A DNA stretch of 64,000 bases from assembly GCA_031552145.1 (NCBI GenBank), contig JAVBMV010000006.1:1-64000 (forward strand). The letters are read 5' to 3'. Origin of the DNA: JAVBMV01 sp031552145 (GTDB lineage: Bacteria; Myxococcota; Myxococcia; Myxococcales; UBA5297). The translations under genes were made by a program, and so were the position numbers. Positions 23,101-30,525 of this stretch are shown in pieces. Positions within the stretch are counted from its first letter, which is position 1; each line of letters starts with the position of its first letter. The notes under the pieces were generated by a model. That model was not told the origin of the DNA. It saw only the letters and a program-made list of their open reading frames with translations, and did no database searches.

Positions 23101-25496
23101 ACGAGAAGCTCTACGCCGAGCTGCTCATCATGTTTGGCGACGACGCCTACACAGCGGCCTTCGCCTCGCGCTTCGACCTCGCGAACTCCAGGACGCAATC
23201 TTTCGAGGGGACGCTCTTCGAGAAGGATGGGCTCAATCTCTCCGGCGTCGCGGGGCTGGAGATGTTCAGCCTCTATCAGGCGGCGCAGTACTACCAGGAG
23301 GCGATCGACCGTTTCTACGGCGTGAGCTCGCTGCTCTGGAAGTCGGTGCGTCTGCCGAGTACGCGCGACAAGTTCGTCATCGCGCCCACCGTCAGACTCT
23401 ATTTCGATCGCCTCATCCGTGCCTCGACCCAGAAGTCGCGCGCGATGAGCGAGATTGGCCGTCGCTATCTCTCCTTCAACCGCCCAGACCTGGCGAGGCG
23501 CGTCATCGAGCGCGCCTATTCGGCCATGTACCTGGAGTCGATCGTCATGTCGCGGATGATGCTGGAGCTGGCCGATCTATCGAAGCCCGCCGATAGGCCC
23601 GATATCGCGCGTGCCGTCGAAGAGGCGCAGCGCACCTACCGGATGGCCGCGCTCGACATGCGCAACGCCTACACCTCGATCACCGATCAGACGACCCACT
23701 TCGGCTTCGCGCTCGACTTCGTCCCGCTCCCCGCACTGGGGCCACAGGACGTGAACGCCTTCCGCGTGGTGCTGGCGCGCGCGCAGCAGAAGACGGCCAT
23801 CGCGCGCGGCCGCGAGGACCAGGCGCTGGCCGAGGCGAGGTCCTATGCCGTGGACTCGGCCGACTTTCAGGCGCAGCTCGTCGGTGTGCGCAACGCCTAC
23901 GAGAGCCAGCTGGGCGAGCTCTGCGGCACCTTCACGACCAGCGACGGGCGCGTCTGGCCCGCGACCAAGAAATATGTGGACCTGATGCCGCCCGAGGTGG
24001 CGGCCATCTATGGCGATCCATGCGGCTTCGTCGGTAACGGGCGACTCCACGCGGCGATGGAGCAGATCGCGCTCTTGGGGCTGAACGTCAACGCGCAGGT
24101 GCAGCGCTACGACAACGTCCTCGCCGCGGTCGCGATTGAACGGCGCCGCGTCTCCGAGCAGTGCGCGCTCACCGAGGAGCTTGCCGACTACGTCTTCATG
24201 CAGGGTCAAGAGGAGGTCTCGATCGAGCAGGAGATCTCGATGGCCGAGAAGATCCAGATGAGCGTCGACATCGCCATGGAGATGGCGGCCACCGCCGCCG
24301 AGATGACCAAGTGTGTCATCGGCATCTCGGGCACCGACTGCGGAACGGGGACCATCGCGGCGGGCGTCTACGAAATCGCGATGGGCGTCGAGCAGGAGAA
24401 GGCGCTGTGGGCCGAGGAACAGATATCCGAATTGGAGCAGCAGAAGGCCCTGATGGAGCTGGATTCCGGCCATTGGATCACCATGCAAGAGTGCACCGCG
24501 GCCACGATCGACAGTAAGGCGAAGGTCGACACGATGCTGCTCGAGCTCAAGAGCATCGACATCGACACGCTCAAGGCGAAGCGCGAGCTGGGGCTCGGCA
24601 TGTCCACCTTCTCGGGCCTTTCGAACGAGGCGCGGCGCCTCCTGCTCGAGCATGCCGACGCCGAGGAGCTGGCGCTCGAGGCGCAGGCGGCGCGCAACGA
24701 TCCCAACGTGCGCATCTACCGCAACGACGCGATCCTCAACGCCGACTTCTCTTTCCAAGACGCCATCCGCGAGGCCTACCGCGCCACGAAGGTCTTCGAG
24801 TACTACACGAGCCAGTCTTACGCAGCGCTGGAGAAGCTCTTCATCACGCGCATGGTGGCGCGCGGTCAGGAGAACCTGGAGAACTATCTCATCGCGCTCG
24901 AGAACGCCTTCAACGACTTCGAGCAGGACTACGGCCGCCCCGACACGCGGGTCGCCGTCGTCTCGCTGCGCGATGACATCCTCAAGGTGCCGCGCCTCGC
25001 GGTGGATGGCACGGCCCTGAGCGACGCCGAGCGCATCGCCATGCTGCGGGGCGCGCTCGCCGACGTGGCGAACCTGGACGCCGACGGTTACACCAGCTTC
25101 CCCTTCGGCACGGAGATGCTCCGGGTCTCGCCGCTGACGCGAAACCACAAGGTGCTCGCGATCGAGGCGGAGCTGGTGGGCAGCGATCTGGGCGACGAGG
25201 TGGCGCGCGTCTACCTGCGCCAGTCGGGCACCGGCGTGGTCAAGACGGTGGCGGGCGAGAAGCTCTACTACCGCCTGCCGGAACGCACCGCCGTGCTCAA
25301 CCCCTTCTTCAACGGGGCGCGACCCTTCACCGAAGAGGTCTACCGCAACGAGCGCATGCGCGACCGCCCCTTCGTCAACAGCGGCTGGGAGCTCATCCTC
25401 AACCAGCGCGACGAGCAGGAGAACAGAGATCTGAACCTCCAGTCGCTCTCCGACGTGCGGCTCTACCTCTACTACACCGACTTCACGGCCTTCTAA
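20166..25496 (+). CDS. Giant lipoprotein (1,776 aa): Cys-rich N-terminus, helical C-terminal half
   Basis: Lipoprotein signal ALPLVALLVWTGCGS (lipid Cys in WTGC). The first ~200 residues are EGF-like Cys-rich modules (CEAGSRCREGRCTSCEPGTS, CPDFQTCIEGGCYSDC). A middle ~900 residues of mixed beta sequence follow, with calcium-loop-like and Pro/Gly stretches (ERDRSDLDLSDTAPNNGIPD). From about residue 1080 the chain is strongly helical (ALAEARSYAVDSADFQAQL, ISMAEKIQMSVDIAMEMAAT, ISELEQQKALMEL), with one hydrophobic Ala/Gly stretch that could span a membrane. The end returns to beta structure (LNLQSLSDVRLYLYYTDF). The overall order (surface anchor, beta shell, long helical bundle, terminal beta domain) loosely recalls Tc-toxin TcA pore subunits; that is a guess, not a homology claim. 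I do not recognise the family. It is 12 bases upstream of the next lipoprotein gene. I chose ATG 20166 because the signal peptide starts there. Confidence 0.8.
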   Translation: MRQIRALPLVALLVWTGCGSASEHPGPGKLGGTCSTQGLCEAGSRCREGRCTSCEPGTSGCLCAASGCRAGLTCSKSQVCRVAEPRCYTPCSRGATTADGYRPCSAEGLMEGCIDGATCVDGTCVANARAKALRAGKTCRGDTDCPDFQTCIEGGCYSDCTEKDQCGAGMTCHKRVCHKLCETANPACGEREYCASDDGVSGVCRALRQTAGERGGEVSGTFTVTPERAMLSNLLTSGRLTITNSSPEFVRFVVRKRSHSVPRANGGLDKVVASDACATNPSACPLFWLELNGGKLSEIEVPVQANGTAEVALSNAGGFNVPRWNGELEIYSARLGSRTFTLNYAERPEGRWSGSLFYLANFPTGKMEEWRAARNGAEGYAKGNAVENALIRRWVTFRDGKISWDEFKAVLLSLRTESWRFENVKKACAKETTAAACYPFVTDEGGGTGIAELSASLESNPVPTGLTEMPFAINIHQPDPEGQPEKMKGRIDTATALQYPGNPELSLTFGASPTRCELEDPKYGTCLTFVRDLSATIAIGGRYVAQEGLCSGAGFESAPFPWLVPGFQRATTLDAKSGQRYRTECRDGTLPNGATASGKLMNLELASANPVPDGRARFRAFTVVDGAMINQSQLFLLVEERFDSFWGADDPKGFRAYAFIVLERDRSDLDLSDTAPNNGIPDLFEGSPPPSGSGAAPPAALGATCSPALLSKVLPKGGALNAANAASVAELLIDGVAAPGVTANALTDASPEKPHFLCVDTDEFDGGQNGTPCPAKSEVRFFTANQAVLSSIAYDSCGQVEGHTDTCAKRLAEWIAAKKVMQVEPRYKCESASAVPPCDEEERVDLREGKVFFAKVDPVTCATPAKCVQLNPFRVDLDSAFRYKMRYRTSEGAQLGYVPKLCDATSNIVPYCYDPALIEELRDRNDCLLSIWESYVPGFGVDEETLRVKLQNHLAASFSDYASPESYLGIPKLGEVEGHEKLYAELLIMFGDDAYTAAFASRFDLANSRTQSFEGTLFEKDGLNLSGVAGLEMFSLYQAAQYYQEAIDRFYGVSSLLWKSVRLPSTRDKFVIAPTVRLYFDRLIRASTQKSRAMSEIGRRYLSFNRPDLARRVIERAYSAMYLESIVMSRMMLELADLSKPADRPDIARAVEEAQRTYRMAALDMRNAYTSITDQTTHFGFALDFVPLPALGPQDVNAFRVVLARAQQKTAIARGREDQALAEARSYAVDSADFQAQLVGVRNAYESQLGELCGTFTTSDGRVWPATKKYVDLMPPEVAAIYGDPCGFVGNGRLHAAMEQIALLGLNVNAQVQRYDNVLAAVAIERRRVSEQCALTEELADYVFMQGQEEVSIEQEISMAEKIQMSVDIAMEMAATAAEMTKCVIGISGTDCGTGTIAAGVYEIAMGVEQEKALWAEEQISELEQQKALMELDSGHWITMQECTAATIDSKAKVDTMLLELKSIDIDTLKAKRELGLGMSTFSGLSNEARRLLLEHADAEELALEAQAARNDPNVRIYRNDAILNADFSFQDAIREAYRATKVFEYYTSQSYAALEKLFITRMVARGQENLENYLIALENAFNDFEQDYGRPDTRVAVVSLRDDILKVPRLAVDGTALSDAERIAMLRGALADVANLDADGYTSFPFGTEMLRVSPLTRNHKVLAIEAELVGSDLGDEVARVYLRQSGTGVVKTVAGEKLYYRLPERTAVLNPFFNGARPFTEEVYRNERMRDRPFVNSGWELILNQRDEQENRDLNLQSLSDVRLYLYYTDFTAF

Positions 25497-25508
25497 AGGA
25501 GGCGCCTC

Positions 25509-28256
25509 ATGAGAGACCTTCGCGCGCGCGCCGCGCTCACCTCCATCTCCCTGACTGCCGCGCTCCTCTTCGCGGCCGGCTGTTCCTGTGGCAGTTCCTC
25601 TTCGGGCGGCTGCAAGCGCCACGCCGACTGCCGCGAGGGGCGCTGCGACGATGGGCGGTGCGCAGCCTGTCCTTGGGGTGGCGAGGGCTGCCCCTGTCAG
25701 GGCGGTGCCTGCGACGCGCCGCTCGCGTGCGATGGCGCCACGGGCCTATGCCGCGCTGCGCTCGACTGCGCGAGCGCCGGCTGCGCGCCGCACCAGCGCT
25801 GCGAGGAGGGCTCCGCGGGCAAGGATGCGACGTGCCTCCCGAGCTGCGAGCCCGGCTTCCTCTGGAACGCCGCATCGCGCGCCTGCGACGCCGATCCCAC
25901 CTTCACCTGCGACACGCACGTCGTGGGCAGCATCGGAGCCGCCTGCCAGGCGCAGAAGCGCGTCTGCGTGACGAAGGCTACGGGGCCCGAGTGCGGCGCC
26001 TGCATCTCGCTCTATGTCGAGATAGGCGGCGCCTGCGTCGAACCGCCGAAGTGCGCCGACCCGAATAGCGTCGCCACGACCTGCGCCGAGCGGAACGAAC
26101 TCTGCGAGGATCTCGATGGAAAGGGCACCTGCACCACCTGCCTGCCCGACCACCACCGCACCGCGGCGAGCGCCCCCTGTGCCCTGCCGCGCGCCTGCTC
26201 CGAGTGCGACTCGCTCAACCGGCGCTGTCAGCCCTTCCCAGACGAAGAGGGCGTCGATCCCAGCAAGGGCACCTGCTCCTCCTGCCTCGAAGGCTATGTC
26301 GCGAAGGAGCGGGCCGAGCTCTGCTTGGCGCCGCGCACCTGCCCCAAGACATCGCCACCGCGAGAGGGCGACCTCCTCTGCGCGGCGACCGAGGTCTGCG
26401 TCGAGGAGCTGGGGAAGGACGCCGCCTGCGTCGCCAGACCCGACTGCCCCGACGGCAGCGCCTTCCGTGTGGAGGGGCTCGGCGGGAGCTGCGTCACCTG
26501 CATGGGCAGCTGCAGCCAGACGGGCCAGACGGGTCGCTGGTGGCCCTTTACCCGCACGAAGGTGAGCGTTAGCAACCCCTGCGTATGCGAGACCGAGCTC
26601 GGCTACTTCGTCGACGGCGATCAGAACACTGCGCCCTGTGACGAAGATGGCGATGGATGGCTGCGCGGCGACGCCTTCGCTCTGACCCAGGATCCCGATC
26701 CGGCGCTGCGCAGCAACGCCCGCTGCATCGTGCGACTCGTCAGCTCCGTCACATTGAAGAACGAGTACAACCAGGAGCGAACCATCTACGTCTGCAGAGA
26801 CGACAGGGGCGCGCTCAGTCAGACGACCAGCGCCAGCTGCAATGAGAAGGGGCTCCCACAATCGCTGCCGATGGTCGAGCCCATAAAGCTCGACTCCGAT
26901 GCCACCCTGGCCGACGGCGTGGGGAGCTCACACGTCGACATCCCCAGGTACGGCGCGGCGGGGCGAAAGCCTTTCGCGGCCGAGCTCAACCCGCTGACGA
27001 AGGGGTGCGTGAGCGAGCTGGGCGACTACAACGCGAACGATGAGCCCGATATCGACGAGGACCAACGCCCCAACCCCGATGACCTGTGGCGACCCTTCAC
27101 CTATTTCCTGGAGCTCTATCGACTCTCGTTCCAGGCCTATTCGAGCCAATCGCCCGACCTCGGGAAGCTCGTCATCTCGGAGCGCAAGCGCTGCCTTCCC
27201 CAGGGCTCCTCGCCGCTCCTCTTCGTCCCAACGACGGCGCTCACCTACCCCGCTACTGAAGATGTTTACTGGAAGAGCTGCGCGCGCGCGCAAGAGCCCG
27301 GGTACGATGGCAGCGACCTGGAGAAGTCTCAGCTCGGGATGGACTTCGCCCGCTGGACCTGTCCCAACACCGTGAAGCGCGTGGGCTCGGTCTTCGAACC
27401 CGCCTGCGTTGCCAGCCCGCCCCCCGTGATCGCGCGGACGAGCGGCGGCGTCCCGCCGCATGGGCTGTGCGACAGCGCCGAGGGCTCGCTGCCGCCCCTC
27501 GACGGAATCTGGAGGGGAATGCACCACGCTTCGCAGTTCAAGTGCGTTCGCGTCTGGGACCAGGCGCCACCCGCGGGCGAGGGGGGCGAGAAGTACAAAT
27601 GGATGAAGTCGGACGCGCTCTGGGGAACGGAGGGCGCGCTCGCGGAGAAGCACGCCGCATTCAACAGCTGCGCAATAGACGGCACGGGCGAAGAGAGTTC
27701 GGAACGCCCCAACGCCCTCTTGGCCTCGACGGTCGAGTTTGCCGCGCCGAAGCTCACCTGCACCGCGAAGGCGCAGACCTCGGCCAAGGCGATTCAGCCG
27801 GGAGCCATCGGCTTCGTCGCGCTGCGCTACGGCGCGACGAGAGCCTTGGCGCCGCTCGGCTGCATCGACGAGGGAAAGGACGCGAACTACAAGGCGCTCT
27901 GCCCCGGCTACGAGGCGCTGCCCCAGGCCACTCCCGCGATGGGCGACAAGGATGTATTCGGAAAGCTCATCTGCGGCTGCGCGCCTCTCATGGGCGGAGA
28001 GAACTGCGAGCTTGGATGCATGGAGTCGGACCACCTCTCCAGCGAACCCTTCGATCAATTCCCGCGAGAAGCGCTCTGGATGTGCGGCAGCGCGGTCACC
28101 GCGGACCCCATGACGACCCGTGAGCGAACCTTTGTCTATCCGGCGCCGCCAATCTTTAAACTCCGCGGGCAGATCATGCCGACGGGTTTCAAGGGCGCTT
28201 CCCCAAAGAGCTGTGACGCGAGCGGCATGGTCTGCGTCCGGCCCGCCGTCGAGTGA
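25509..28256 (+). CDS. Large EGF-like Cys-rich lipoprotein (915 aa)
   Basis: AAAGGAGG precedes ATG 25509. Lipoprotein signal: TSISLTAALLFAAGCSCGSS (LFAAGC). Residues ~35-330 are consecutive EGF/TNFR-like Cys-rich modules (CKRHADCREGRCDDGRCAAC, CAPHQRCEEGSAGKDATCLP, CAERNELCEDLDGKGTCTTC). A CDEDGDGW segment near 380 looks like a calcium loop. The remaining ~530 residues are a less patterned globular region with scattered cysteines (FASC-type and CGCAPLMGGENCELGC). It is probably surface-exposed and partnered with the giant lipoprotein upstream, whose N-terminus has the same modules. The function is unknown. Confidence 0.8.
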   Translation: MRDLRARAALTSISLTAALLFAAGCSCGSSSSGGCKRHADCREGRCDDGRCAACPWGGEGCPCQGGACDAPLACDGATGLCRAALDCASAGCAPHQRCEEGSAGKDATCLPSCEPGFLWNAASRACDADPTFTCDTHVVGSIGAACQAQKRVCVTKATGPECGACISLYVEIGGACVEPPKCADPNSVATTCAERNELCEDLDGKGTCTTCLPDHHRTAASAPCALPRACSECDSLNRRCQPFPDEEGVDPSKGTCSSCLEGYVAKERAELCLAPRTCPKTSPPREGDLLCAATEVCVEELGKDAACVARPDCPDGSAFRVEGLGGSCVTCMGSCSQTGQTGRWWPFTRTKVSVSNPCVCETELGYFVDGDQNTAPCDEDGDGWLRGDAFALTQDPDPALRSNARCIVRLVSSVTLKNEYNQERTIYVCRDDRGALSQTTSASCNEKGLPQSLPMVEPIKLDSDATLADGVGSSHVDIPRYGAAGRKPFAAELNPLTKGCVSELGDYNANDEPDIDEDQRPNPDDLWRPFTYFLELYRLSFQAYSSQSPDLGKLVISERKRCLPQGSSPLLFVPTTALTYPATEDVYWKSCARAQEPGYDGSDLEKSQLGMDFARWTCPNTVKRVGSVFEPACVASPPPVIARTSGGVPPHGLCDSAEGSLPPLDGIWRGMHHASQFKCVRVWDQAPPAGEGGEKYKWMKSDALWGTEGALAEKHAAFNSCAIDGTGEESSERPNALLASTVEFAAPKLTCTAKAQTSAKAIQPGAIGFVALRYGATRALAPLGCIDEGKDANYKALCPGYEALPQATPAMGDKDVFGKLICGCAPLMGGENCELGCMESDHLSSEPFDQFPREALWMCGSAVTADPMTTRERTFVYPAPPIFKLRGQIMPTGFKGASPKSCDASGMVCVRPAVE

Positions 28257-28264
28257 GGTACCAG

Positions 28265-28978
28265 ATGAGAGAGATCATCATGAGGAAGAGTCCCCGTGTC
28301 GCGGCGGGTATTGCCATTGTGCTGGCGCTCTTCGCAGCGCCCTCCGCCAAGGCGGCCGACCCGCTCCTGCGGACCATCATATACCGTGGGCACCTGGACC
28401 AAGCGGGAGCGCCATACCATGGACAGGCGAGCTTTAGGTTCGAGTTCTTCTCGGACGAAGCGGGTACACAGCCCATCAAGACGCCCGTCTGCCTGCCCAC
28501 GTGCATCGATGTAAAGGTCATCATCACGAAGAGCGATGTCACCGTGGATAATGGCTCCTTCTCGGTGCCGCTGGCGCTCGCCCAGAATGTACTCGAGGCC
28601 GAAAGAGTCTACCTCTCGATCACCGTGACCATTGGCGGCACCGCCCGTCAAATGACCACGCGCCAGCAGCTCTACCCGGGCGGCCTCGCTCTGCGGGGGA
28701 AGCAGGATGGTGCGTTCAAGATCAACGGCGGCCTCGCCGCGCCTAAAGGCGCTCGCTTCTCCAGCGCAGTGGTCGATGGCACCGTCAACGCCTGGAGCAT
28801 TCGCTCCTCCGCCGAGCAAGTCTTCGTCCGCACCGATACCGGCGGCGAGCCCGCGGGCTCTTCCGCCACTTGGAACTGCCCGCGGAGCACCTACGGCTGT
28901 GGCATCGTCGTTACGCGCAAGCTTGACGGCAACATGCGAAACGTCGCGCTTCGCTGCTGTGCGATAGGAAAGAAATGA
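28265..28978 (+). CDS. Exported CC-terminal paralog 1 of three
   Basis: 237 residues; the signal peptide ends at ...FAAPSAKA. The mature N-terminal ~130 residues form a beta-sandwich-like domain (IIYRGHLDQAGAPYHGQASF, RFEFFSDEAG, VDNGSFSVPLALAQNVL, MTTRQQLYPGGLALRG). A short 'FKINGGLAAPKGARF' stem follows, then a C-terminal region with CPRSTYGCGIVV and the ending LRCCAIGKK. The same plan and the same four cysteines recur in the next two genes. I start at ATG 28265 (GAGG ahead); GTG 28253 and ATG 28280 are alternatives. It immediately follows the lipoprotein stop, so it is in the same operon. 'Yx G.L...G.P..G...RF.FF' plus 'RQ.LYP.A.A' resembles N-terminal domains of large secreted or tail-fibre-like proteins. 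Confidence 0.75.
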   Translation: MREIIMRKSPRVAAGIAIVLALFAAPSAKAADPLLRTIIYRGHLDQAGAPYHGQASFRFEFFSDEAGTQPIKTPVCLPTCIDVKVIITKSDVTVDNGSFSVPLALAQNVLEAERVYLSITVTIGGTARQMTTRQQLYPGGLALRGKQDGAFKINGGLAAPKGARFSSAVVDGTVNAWSIRSSAEQVFVRTDTGGEPAGSSATWNCPRSTYGCGIVVTRKLDGNMRNVALRCCAIGKK

Positions 28979-29697
28979 CCATGATGACAACCTGCCTTCA
29001 CAGCATAGTCCGCTGGCGCTCCCCGCTCGTCGCTGCCGCCGCTCTCTTCATTTTCTTGCACCCGACTGCCTCGCGCGCCCAGCACTCGCCAAACGTGCTC
29101 CTCTACCGAGGGAACCTGGAGTTCGCCGGCGAGCCCTATTCGGGAGACGCGACGATCCGGTTCAAGTTCTTCCCCGTCCCGACTGGCGGAACGGAGATAT
29201 TCGACAGCTACGAAGATCATGGCCAGACCCTCGAGATACCTACCTCTATCGAGCGCGTAGTCTCGGTCAATCGCGGCCAATTCTCGGCCTCGCTCGACCT
29301 GGCCGAGGTGGTGCTCCTCTCCCCTGCCCTCTATGTGCAGCTCGAAGCGCGGATCGATGGAACGGACTATCCGCTGATCGGGCGACAGCGGCTCTATCCA
29401 GGCGCCATCGCAGCCAGCGGGCAACCGGGGCTCGACTTCTCTGCCCCAGTGGGCCTCAGGGGCGGCCCAGTGCATATAACGGGAGGGCTCGCTGTTGGCG
29501 GAACGCTCACCGCGAAGCGTTTCGTCTTTGGAGAGCCCCAGAGGGTATCGAACTGTCCCAACTGTGCCCCAGATCTCGAGTGCCTCAATTTCGACGAGAG
29601 GGGCCAATGCCCCGCCAATACCGTCGTCTGTGGACTCATCGCTGGCCAGAACGCGGATATTCACTTTCGCTGCTGCTATCTCGGCCTTGAGCCCTGA
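28975..29697 (+). CDS. Exported CC-terminal paralog 2 of three
   Basis: 240 residues, starting in an ATGA overlap with paralog 1. The signal peptide is LVAAAALFIFLHPTASRAQ. Same plan: VLLYRGNLEFAGEPYSGDAT, RFKFFPVPTG, VNRGQFSASLDLAEVVL, IGRQRLYPGAIAASGQ, then VHITGGLAVGGTLTAKRF. The C-terminus has an extra Cys pair (CPNCAPDLECLNFDERGQ), then CPANTVVCGLIAG and FRCCYLGLEP. Translational coupling to its neighbour suggests matched amounts of the paralogs, as for subunits of one assembly. Confidence 0.75.
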   Translation: MTMMTTCLHSIVRWRSPLVAAAALFIFLHPTASRAQHSPNVLLYRGNLEFAGEPYSGDATIRFKFFPVPTGGTEIFDSYEDHGQTLEIPTSIERVVSVNRGQFSASLDLAEVVLLSPALYVQLEARIDGTDYPLIGRQRLYPGAIAASGQPGLDFSAPVGLRGGPVHITGGLAVGGTLTAKRFVFGEPQRVSNCPNCAPDLECLNFDERGQCPANTVVCGLIAGQNADIHFRCCYLGLEP

Positions 29698-29713
29698 CTC
29701 GATGGGAGGCACC

Positions 29714-30394
29714 ATGAAAGAGCTATGTGCGTTCGCAGTAGCGCTCGGCGCGATCGGGGCGATCGCTTCAGCCGCTACCGCCGCGAAGGCCGACTCCCAC
29801 GTCGTCTATCAGGGATACCTCGAGTATGACGGGCAGCCCTACACGGGAATGGTCGACGTCGCCGCCACCTTCTTCACCAACGACGTCGGCAACAACGAGA
29901 TCCTCGAGAACGGCGTGACAACCTCCATCGTCACGAACGGCGTCGACGTCGAGGATGGCGTCTTCTCCGTCCTCTTGCCATTGGCCGATGCTGTCTTGGA
30001 CTCGTCCAGCGTCTTTCTGGAGATAGAGCTCGGGACGAGCCGCGGCACCAAGCAGTTCACGCCTCGCCAGCGCATCTACCCCACCGCCTTCGCCCTCGGC
30101 GGCGCGGGAGATGGCGGCTTCTCGATCAGCGGCAACCTCGAGGTGGCTGGCTCCGCATCGGTAATCGGCGACGTCGTCATCGACGAGACGATCACCGCCC
30201 GGCGCTTCGCGGCGAGTTCGAGCGACCTAGCCGACACGCTCAACACGACTACGCTCGGCGCGACTGAGACCGAAGAAATCCTACAATGCCCTGTCGGCAC
30301 CTTCATCTGCGGACACGGCACGGGGTTCTGCGGCCCTCCCGAAGAGGCCCGACACGGGTCGATCAAACTCCACTGCTGTCCGCTCGGCCAGTAG
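29714..30394 (+). CDS. Exported CC-terminal paralog 3 of three
   Basis: 226 residues from ATG 29714 (GGGAGG ahead). The signal peptide ends ...AATAAKA. It shares HVVYQGYLEYDGQPYTGMVD, ATFFTNDVG, VEDGVFSVLLPLADAVL, TPRQRIYPTAFALGG, FSISGNLEVAGSASVIGDVV, CPVGTFICGHG and the ending LHCCPLGQ with paralogs 1 and 2. The conserved pairs C-P-x-x-T-x-x-C-G and terminal CC are probably disulfides. It is the last gene of the five-gene cluster, followed by a REPIN-like palindrome. Confidence 0.75.
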   Translation: MKELCAFAVALGAIGAIASAATAAKADSHVVYQGYLEYDGQPYTGMVDVAATFFTNDVGNNEILENGVTTSIVTNGVDVEDGVFSVLLPLADAVLDSSSVFLEIELGTSRGTKQFTPRQRIYPTAFALGGAGDGGFSISGNLEVAGSASVIGDVVIDETITARRFAASSSDLADTLNTTTLGATETEEILQCPVGTFICGHGTGFCGPPEEARHGSIKLHCCPLGQ

Positions 30395-30440
30395 GCGCCG
30401 GGGCCGCCACGTAGAAGCGGTTGCGTCCGTGGTCAGGCAT

Positions 30441-30525
30441 GTAGGGGCGCTGCTTGCTGCGCCCTTGGTCGGCCATGTAGGGCCTCCGTTGACGCGGACA
30501 AGGGCGCGGCAAGCAGCGCCCCTAC
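30441..30525. repeat. REPIN-like 85-bp palindromic element
   Basis: The left arm is 30441-30467 (starts GTAGGGGCGCTGCTTGCTGC, ends CCCTTG). It is the reverse complement of the right arm 30499-30525 except for one mismatch in 27. The 31-base centre includes GGCCATGTAGGGCCTCCG. Each arm can also fold on itself. It fills the gap between the paralog cluster and uvrC; the CTA at 30522-30524 supplies the uvrC stop codon. Confidence 0.85.

Noticed and set aside
23577..25622. 681-codon open frame on the reverse strand
   Set aside because: Antisense to the giant lipoprotein; translation is Arg/His/Ala-rich without domains. GC-rich third positions create such frames.
20166..30394. Prophage, contractile injection or type VI secretion cluster
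   Set aside because: No sheath, tube, baseplate or ATPase genes; proteins carry lipoprotein or Sec signals.
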